Source of the DNA: Nitrososphaerota archaeon
Lineage (GTDB): Archaea; Thermoproteota; Nitrososphaeria; Nitrososphaerales; UBA57
Length of the DNA: 11,134 nt
Reading direction: 5' to 3'
Assembly: GCA_016180375.1 (NCBI GenBank)
Contig: JACPBJ010000095.1
Location: forward strand, 1 to 11,134
A program made the translations under genes and the position numbers. Shown here in pieces: positions 6,530 through 11,134 of this stretch. Positions within the stretch are counted from its first letter, which is position 1. Each line of letters begins with the position of its first letter. A model generated the notes under the pieces. The model had not been told where the DNA came from. It made no database searches and saw only the letters and a program-made list of their open reading frames with translations.

Positions 6530-7493
6530 ATGTCATCATTAAAACTCATTTCTTTCACGAATTCTAATGGTATTGTCATCAACACAAAGAGCAGGAAAAT
6601 TTCCCTCGATCCAGATAGAGTTCCTCACTCAGGACTTACTTTTATCTCACATGCACATTTAGATCATATACATGCATCGTTCGATGGTAAGGAAGTCATT
6701 GCATCTTCTGAAACTGTTTACCTTGCAAGGGAGCGAGGGTTTAATATCAGCAATTACAAAGAGGAAGCTGAAGGCATTCAAACATTTGATGCAGGGCACA
6801 TTCTAGGTTCTAGAGCCGTTCTGATAGATGATAGTGTATTCTATACTGGGGATTTTGCTTTGCGTCCAAGGGCATTCCTCGGGAGAGGAAAAACATCAAA
6901 GTGCGACGGTTGAAAAGGTGATCGAAGAAGTTAACAGATTAATTGCTGAGCTTTTTGCAAAAGGCATCCCTGCAGTGCTAATGGGTTATCCGTTAGGAAA
7001 ATCACAGATACTTTCGCATTACTTCTCTATCTGGGACCCTGTATATGCGTGCGAATCAATTGCCAAGATGAATAAAGCATATTCAGCCCTCGGCGTGAGT
7101 CTGGGTGACGACTTTGGCAGTTACGAGGAAGCGAAGGCAAAGGGTTTGCTAGATAGAAAGCCATGGGTGCTTCTTTCGCCTTTGATGAGCGGCAAGAGTA
7201 AGTTTCTAAAGGAGCTTAAGAGCAAATATAACGCTGTCTCGATAGCCTTTTCCGGCTGGGCGTGCAGGCCTGGGTACAGGTATGCCATGAATGTAGATTA
7301 CGCTTTCCCGATGAGTGACCACTGCGACTTTAATGAACTTATGCAGCTCGTAAGGACATGCTCCCCGGATAAGGTCATTACAGTACACGGACAAAACGAA
7401 AAATTTGCAGCATATTTGAGGAAGCAGGGATACCATGCAGAGCCATTTTCAGCATTGCAGCCTTCGATAAGCGACTTCCTCCATGAGGATTGA
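6530..7493 (+). pseudogene. MBL/beta-CASP RNA-processing exonuclease-like protein, frameshifted with internal deletion
   Basis: The upstream half (6530-6913) encodes the metallo-beta-lactamase signature: HAHLDH at residues 41-46, the ligand histidine in AGHILGS at 90, and the aspartate in FYTGDF at 108. It then meets TGA at 6911-6913 after GKTSKCDG. The rest continues in the +1 frame from about 6900 (SATVEKVIEEVNRLIAELF) to the stop at 7491-7493, with VLMGYPLGKSQIL, PMSDHCDFNEL and VITVHGQNEKF, matching the later beta-CASP motifs. The family normally has a segment of roughly fifteen residues between these halves, containing the motif A glutamate (IESTFG or similar); here it is absent in all frames. 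A deletion of 3n+1 or 3n+2 bases at about 6900-6910 explains both the missing segment and the frame change. Such proteins are nucleases acting in RNA 3'-end processing or decay. The cause may be real gene decay or an assembly error; everything else is well conserved and free of stops. The upstream start is ATG 6530, 37 bases after the TATA box. Confidence 0.8.
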
Positions 7494-7570
7494 ATCTAAA
7501 GTGGTAAAACAGGCCAGTTTCGTACTGCATCTGTTCATCTTCGGCTTAATCTCATACCGATAATCATAAT

Positions 7571-7580
7571 TTTGATATAG
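7571..7580 (+). promoter_or_regulatory. Possible TATA box of the Sm-like protein operon
   Basis: tttgatatag lies about 42 bases before the preferred ATG at 7618. It predicts a transcript start near 7602. A ggtg at 7607-7610 lies 7 bases before that ATG and could pair weakly with the end of 16S rRNA. Both points favour 7618 over the earlier in-frame ATG at 7585. Confidence 0.4.
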
Positions 7581-7617
7581 CTTCATGTTTAATCTCGTCG
7601 CCAGTTGGTGGTTAGTA

Positions 7618-8037
7618 ATGTCGTCTATACTCTTTAGAAAATTTGGCGAAGAAATGGTCGGAATGATAGGTAAGAGGGTTGCAGCCGAGACTGCTGATGG
7701 GAAAGTGTATCAAGGCATACTTCTTGGAATTGACGAAAAGCTCAATGTTATGATTGACAGCGTTACCGGAGCGGAGCAGAACTTCTACAAAGTCATCCTG
7801 AATGGCAGTTTTGTGAAGGAGATTAAGCTCGTAGAGAAGCCATTCAATCTTAAGGCGCTCTCTGAAAGGCTTTCCAAAGTATTTCCTGGCCTAGTTAGGC
7901 TCAGAGAGGACATAGGAGCAATAATAGTCATGGATAAGATTAAGGTTACAGAGCAAGGAGTTGCAGAAGGCATGGGACTATCTGCAGATCGCGTCAGGTC
8001 AGTTTACGAAGAGTTCGTCAGAGAGACAAAGAAGTAA
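7618..8037 (+). CDS. Archaeal Sm-like protein with C-terminal domain (SmAP3-like)
   Basis: A 139-residue protein. The N-terminal 65 residues are an Sm fold: MIGKRVAAETADGKVYQGILLGIDEKLNVMIDSV is the Sm1 motif region, and KVILNGSFVKEIKLVEKP the Sm2 strand. Sm-like proteins form rings that bind U-rich RNA. Residues from about 75 on (SKVFPGLVRLREDIGAIIVM, then DKIKVTEQGVAEG and ADRVRSVYEEFVRE) form the extra alpha/beta domain found on the SmAP3-type archaeal members, whose role is unclear. An earlier in-frame ATG at 7585 would add MFNLVASWWLV, which does not look like family sequence and lies close to the TATA box, so 7618 is preferred. The stop is four bases from the tgtA start, so the two genes are almost certainly cotranscribed and probably translationally linked, putting an RNA-binding protein next to a tRNA-modifying enzyme. 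Confidence 0.9.
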   Translation: MSSILFRKFGEEMVGMIGKRVAAETADGKVYQGILLGIDEKLNVMIDSVTGAEQNFYKVILNGSFVKEIKLVEKPFNLKALSERLSKVFPGLVRLREDIGAIIVMDKIKVTEQGVAEGMGLSADRVRSVYEEFVRETKK

Positions 8038-8041
8038 TTCG

Positions 8042-9622
8042 ATGCAGGACCTATTTGAGATAGACGACCTAGACCTAGCTGGACGCATAGGTCGTATTAG
8101 CACAAGAAGAGGATCTATAGAAACTCCATCCCTGCTTCCAGTCATACATCCTTACAACCAGATAATCGGGATTGAGGAAATCACCAAAATAGGATTCCGA
8201 GGAGTAATGACAAATGCCTATATCACTTTGAAAAAGTATGGCGATGAGGCTCGTAGTAGAGGAATCCATGAAATAATCGGGTTCGACGGTCCGATAATGA
8301 CCGATTCAGGAGGTTATCAAGTTTTAGAATACGGTGAAATAGAAAGCAACCCCCTTGCGATGGCAGAGTTCGAAGAGAACATCGGCTCAGACCTTGCGAT
8401 AATACTTGACACGCCTACTGGCGCAACTGGTTCAAGGGAGGAGGCTGAGAATACTGTCAGGCTTACACTGGATGCTTGCAAAGAGACGCTGGACGGGCTC
8501 AAAAGTAGAAGTTCAATGTGGATAGGCCCTGTTCAAGGAGGGCAGTTCCTTGATCTTGTAGATTATTCTGCAAAGGCGATTTCAAAAATGGATTTTGATA
8601 TGTACGCTCTGGGAAGCCCAACTGTAGTAATGGAGTCGTACAACTTCACTTTGCTTGCAAAGATGATATTGGCTGCTAAAACGGCTCTTCCGCCTTCAAA
8701 GCCATTCCACCTCTTTGGTTTGGGACATCCTCTTCCTCTCTCCATGGCAGTTGCATTAGGCTGCGATACCTTTGATTCCGCTTCGTATATTCTATACGCA
8801 AAGGATGGCAGATACATCACAGATGCTGGTACTAGAGACATTCAGGAGTTGGTTGCTCTTCCTTGCAGTTGTCCTGTGTGCATAAGTTATTCTGCAAAGG
8901 ATATTCGCGAGTCTCAGCAAAGAACCATATTGCTTGCAAGACACAATCTGTATATTCTGTGGAAAGAGATTCAGGCTACAAAGCAAGCGATAAGGGAAGG
9001 CAGACTGTGGGATTATGTTGGCGCCAAAGCAAGATCACACCCAAACATGTGGGCTGCTTTCAATTATATAGCAAAGAATTGGGATTATTTTGAAAAGTTC
9101 ACACCCTTATCCAAGAGTAGAGGTGTTTTCGTTTCATCATCTCCTGACGATTTGCAACCTGCAGTCCAAAGATATGATCAAAGGTTTGACTGGATTGCTC
9201 CAAAGAGAATCATTATGGTACTTCCAGATAACGGGGAGAGACCCTTTCTGCTGTCTTCCGTTTATTCGAAAGTTGCCGCTGATCTCAGTAATGATTTTTC
9301 TCTGTACTATGTGGCGATTCCATTTGGCTTGATACCAGTTGAAATCTCGGATGTTTATCCATTTTCGCAGATTGTAATTGCGGATGACGTACTTGATGAC
9401 CCGGTCCTTGCAGAAAGAGTCGCTACAAGGATAAGAAATCAATTGAAATCCATCAAACCCGCTAAACTGGTTCTGGTTGTTAATACCAGTGCACAGGGGC
9501 AGATGAATGATTTCCTACGAAAAACACTAAAGGCAGGAGCTATAGTAAAGATCGACGGCAAGGAAGATTTAGTTCAGAAGATAAAGTCAGCAACAAGATC
9601 GAAGAAAGTAAAGGGTCGCTGA
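8042..9622 (+). CDS. tgtA: Archaeosine tRNA-guanine transglycosylase (7-cyano-7-deazaguanine tRNA transglycosylase)
   Basis: Exchanges guanine at position 15 in the D-loop of tRNA for preQ0, the first tRNA-bound step toward archaeosine. The catalytic domain (about 1-310) shows MTDSGGYQ with D88, the GPVQGG loop at 162-167, and D245 in GCDTFDSASY, which aligns with the nucleophilic aspartate of the bacterial enzyme. Zinc ligands are C275, C277 and C280 (LPCSCPVC) and H301 (LLARHNLYIL). After it comes an archaeal C-terminal region to residue 526. Known euryarchaeal TgtA proteins are about 580 residues and end in a PUA domain; I do not recognise PUA sequence here, and the protein stops after a basic tail (KSATRSKKVKGR). 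The start is ATG 8042, four bases after the Sm-like gene; an upstream in-frame ATG at 7961 overlaps that gene and adds unrelated sequence. It converges on the PAC2 gene with a 20-base gap. Confidence 0.95.
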   Translation: MQDLFEIDDLDLAGRIGRISTRRGSIETPSLLPVIHPYNQIIGIEEITKIGFRGVMTNAYITLKKYGDEARSRGIHEIIGFDGPIMTDSGGYQVLEYGEIESNPLAMAEFEENIGSDLAIILDTPTGATGSREEAENTVRLTLDACKETLDGLKSRSSMWIGPVQGGQFLDLVDYSAKAISKMDFDMYALGSPTVVMESYNFTLLAKMILAAKTALPPSKPFHLFGLGHPLPLSMAVALGCDTFDSASYILYAKDGRYITDAGTRDIQELVALPCSCPVCISYSAKDIRESQQRTILLARHNLYILWKEIQATKQAIREGRLWDYVGAKARSHPNMWAAFNYIAKNWDYFEKFTPLSKSRGVFVSSSPDDLQPAVQRYDQRFDWIAPKRIIMVLPDNGERPFLLSSVYSKVAADLSNDFSLYYVAIPFGLIPVEISDVYPFSQIVIADDVLDDPVLAERVATRIRNQLKSIKPAKLVLVVNTSAQGQMNDFLRKTLKAGAIVKIDGKEDLVQKIKSATRSKKVKGR

Positions 9623-9642
9623 GCACTTTATGCGCTTGCTAT

Positions 9643-10350
9643 TCAAGTGTATATTGATTCAGTGCTGCTCTTAACCTTAGTTTCTAATGCAGATACTTCT
9701 GATTCGATTACTTCTGCCCCCTTTATCAGAGGATCGATGTCAATCTTAAAGGAGAAGTATTTGCTCAGGATCTTCGCAGCCTCAGCAGCAGCCCTAGGAT
9801 CAATTCTGTCAACAGATGCATATGGTAATATGGCAAATGCTGGGAAGTTTCTCATCTCAAATTGATTGAGCATTAGAGCTACAGGGCCTATAATCATCCT
9901 ATCATCCTCGAGAAACTTTGCATCCTTGAGGATGCCCTGCGGTTCGAATGCGCCGGTTTTGACATACTTGAATGTGCTCTGATCCATACGGAGCGATGCG
10001 TCTAACCCTCCAACTAGAGCTACCTCTGCGATCCCTTTTGAGATTATCATGTTGCAAAGTTCTCTGAAAAACTTGGTTTCCACTCCCCTTGAAGGAGCCA
10101 CCTCTGCCCTCAGGAAGAGCAGGTCGTCCTTTTGGTAGAGCTCATATGGAGTAATGATTCTACCACCCCATGTTGATGCCAATGGAGCCGTAGCGTCTGT
10201 ATCGATAAATGCTATCCTTTCAGGCTTGAGCTGCTGAACGAGGTACTTTATGGTCCAGTACCCTGTCGCACCGATTCCGTGAAAGCCAGTTACCAGCTTC
10301 TTGCCACTAAGCCTGACATTCTTAGGGATTAGCTCTACCTTAACAACCAT
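9643..10350 (-). CDS. PAC2-family proteasome assembly chaperone with C-terminal HbYX motif
   Basis: A 235-residue soluble protein of the PAC2 (formerly DUF75) family. Recognisable features are LVTGFHGIGATGYWTIKYLV near 19-38, IAFIDTDATAPLAS near 46-59, an LRAEVAPSRGVETKFFREL stretch and VALVGGLDASLR near 113-124. Archaeal relatives PbaA and PbaB bind 20S proteasome precursors through a C-terminal hydrophobic-tyrosine-any (HbYX) tripeptide. This protein ends in S-I-Y-T, so the tail I-Y-T fits that motif exactly, supporting docking in the pockets of the alpha ring. The region before it (EVIESEVSALETKVKSST) is helical and possibly a coiled coil. The start is ATG 10350; no clear TATA box or Shine-Dalgarno precedes it. 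Whether it corresponds to PbaA or PbaB cannot be settled from sequence alone. Convergent with tgtA and divergent from the MBL gene at 10576. Confidence 0.88.
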   Translation of the reverse strand: MVVKVELIPKNVRLSGKKLVTGFHGIGATGYWTIKYLVQQLKPERIAFIDTDATAPLASTWGGRIITPYELYQKDDLLFLRAEVAPSRGVETKFFRELCNMIISKGIAEVALVGGLDASLRMDQSTFKYVKTGAFEPQGILKDAKFLEDDRMIIGPVALMLNQFEMRNFPAFAILPYASVDRIDPRAAAEAAKILSKYFSFKIDIDPLIKGAEVIESEVSALETKVKSSTESIYT

Positions 10351-10429
10351 CCTAACATTCCATCACGTACCGGTTGAAAAGGGTTTGGTATTGCGTACCC
10401 CTGCGTGCAAACTATACGGGGAGAGTCGC

Positions 10430-10525
10430 ATGAGGCAAGAAAATAATGGGCACATTAATGAGGTGATTGTTGAGCCTATGATTAAGATAGAACTATGGGG
10501 ATGCGTCATAAAAGAAAGGAGCTAA
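10430..10525 (+). CDS. Possible small protein of 31 residues
   Basis: An open frame starting with ATG 10430 encodes MRQENNGHINEVIVEP followed by MIKIELWGCVIKERS and ends in TAA. The frame is also open further upstream into the PAC2 gene on the other strand, with TTG starts near 10384. A purine-rich ggggagag lies about 5 bases before the ATG. It fills much of the 225-base gap between the PAC2 gene and the MBL gene and points at the latter. I do not recognise the protein, and a frame of this length can occur by chance. Confidence 0.25.
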   Translation: MRQENNGHINEVIVEPMIKIELWGCVIKERS

Positions 10526-10550
10526 TAGAACTCATAGTAATCCTTATTCA

Positions 10551-10562
10551 CGAGCTTTTAAT
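10551..10562 (+). promoter_or_regulatory. TATA-like element before the right-edge MBL gene
   Basis: cgagcttttaat combines a BRE-like cgagc with a short A/T box. It lies only about 17 bases before the ATG at 10576, closer than the usual 25-30, so it may not be the working promoter. A second candidate, cataaaag near 10507-10514, would give a leader of about 40 bases. Confidence 0.3.
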
Positions 10563-10575
10563 GGGATGATGTAAA

Positions 10576-11134
10576 ATGGAGATTACAGCGCTGGGCGCCG
10601 CAAGGCAGGTAGGAAGGTCTGCTTTCCTGCTTCACGGTAAGAGCACCAACGTCTTGCTTGATTTTGGTGTCATGATAACAAGGGAGCCTGTATTCCCCAT
10701 TCATGTTCAGCCAAAGGATGTAGATGCAATACTACTCAGCCATGCACATCTTGATCATTCTGGTGCTGCTCCGGTGTTCTATCTTTCTAATGGAGTTAAT
10801 TTGTATGCTACGGCCCCTACTGCTGAATTTGCAAAGGTTCTCATTGAAGATTTCATCAAGATATCGGGCTTCTATCTTCCGTTCGAGTACATCGACCTCT
10901 TAACGATGTTCAAGAAGACTAGACATGTTGACCTTAACGAGGTCTTCAAGGTAGGGGAGTATACGGTACAATATCTGGATGCTGGGCACATACCGGGTAG
11001 CGTCTCAATGATCATAGAAGCAGACGGGAAGAGGTTGCTTTACACTGGCGACATAAATGGAGCGGAGACTCAGCTTTTGCATGGAGCTGATACGAACTTT
11101 GGCGAGCTCGATGGGATAATCACGGAGAGCACGT
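10576..11134 (+). CDS. MBL/beta-CASP ribonuclease, aCPSF2-like (3' end outside window)
   Basis: The first 186 codons of a metallo-beta-lactamase/beta-CASP protein, of the group of archaeal CPSF-like ribonucleases that process RNA 3' ends or degrade RNA. The N-terminus MEITALGAARQVGRSAFLL is characteristic of the group. Metal-binding residues are in place: HAHLDH at 56-61, H138 in LDAGHIPGS, D159 in LLYTGDI and the beta-CASP motif A glutamate E184 in GIITEST, at the right edge. No KH domains precede the MBL domain, so it is not the longer aCPSF1. The remaining beta-CASP part is outside the window, so the exact subgroup (aCPSF2 or a related exonuclease) is open. The start is ATG 10576, fixed by family sequence; the gene is divergent from the PAC2 gene. 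Confidence 0.9.
   Translation, partial: MEITALGAARQVGRSAFLLHGKSTNVLLDFGVMITREPVFPIHVQPKDVDAILLSHAHLDHSGAAPVFYLSNGVNLYATAPTAEFAKVLIEDFIKISGFYLPFEYIDLLTMFKKTRHVDLNEVFKVGEYTVQYLDAGHIPGSVSMIIEADGKRLLYTGDINGAETQLLHGADTNFGELDGIITEST

Noticed and set aside
6887..6895. Programmed frameshift at ggaaaaaca in the MBL gene
   Set aside because: The A-run would favour -1 slippage, whereas the second half needs +1, and slippage would not restore the missing motif A segment.
8563..9442. Frames of 64-101 residues on both strands within tgtA
   Set aside because: tgtA is continuous with all catalytic and zinc residues; these frames have no recognisable content.
9941..9949. ggttcgaat, resembling the T-arm of a tRNA
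   Set aside because: It falls in the coding sequence of the PAC2 gene (antisense of codons around AFEPQG), and no acceptor stem or anticodon arm surrounds it.
1..11134. Defence system, prophage, transposon or CRISPR array
   Set aside because: No transposase, integrase, Cas or toxin-antitoxin signature, terminal repeats or repeat-spacer pattern is visible; the identifiable genes are housekeeping types.

Overview
The window reads as a chromosomal segment of an archaeon, most likely a member of the Nitrososphaerota (Thaumarchaeota) or a close relative. The evidence is an archaeal-type ATP-dependent DNA ligase, an archaeosine tRNA-guanine transglycosylase, an Sm-like protein with the archaeal C-terminal extension, a PAC2-family proteasome assembly chaperone ending in a HbYX tail, an archaeal YchF-type GTPase with TGS domain, TATA-type promoters placed 25-35 bases before genes, and little sign of Shine-Dalgarno leaders. 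The lineage is inferred from remembered protein resemblance, not from a search.

Layout. Bases 1-1626 (minus strand) hold the N-terminal 542 codons of the DNA ligase, which runs off the left edge. It is divergent from a DUF362 protein (1666-2412). A 334-base gene-free stretch (2413-2746) follows, rich in short repeats and dyads, then cysS (2747-4150). Three minus-strand genes come next: a RibU-like ECF transporter S component (4147-4818, tail-to-tail with cysS and overlapping it by 3-4 bases), a small winged-helix regulator (4892-5185) and the YchF-like GTPase (5235-6458). Across a short divergent promoter with a palindromic TATA box lies a metallo-beta-lactamase/beta-CASP-type gene (6530-7493), broken by a frame change that coincides with an apparent internal deletion. 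An Sm-like protein (7618-8037) and tgtA (8042-9622) form a tight two-gene operon, convergent with the PAC2 protein (9643-10350, minus). A second, apparently intact MBL/beta-CASP protein starts at 10576 and runs off the right edge.

How the genes fit together. Most are housekeeping genes: replication and repair (ligase), translation (CysRS, YchF), tRNA modification (TgtA), RNA binding and processing (SmAP and two MBL/beta-CASP proteins), proteasome assembly (PAC2) and vitamin uptake with a possible local regulator (ECF S component plus winged-helix protein). The right half is loosely an RNA-metabolism neighbourhood.

I see no mobile element, CRISPR array, tRNA or rRNA gene, and no clear undescribed multi-gene system. 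The points most worth a second look are the broken MBL/beta-CASP gene that has lost its motif A segment, the paired 13-base repeats and the dyad-embedded TATA box in 2413-2746, the 18-base imperfect palindrome between the winged-helix gene and the ECF gene, and the HbYX tail on the PAC2 protein.
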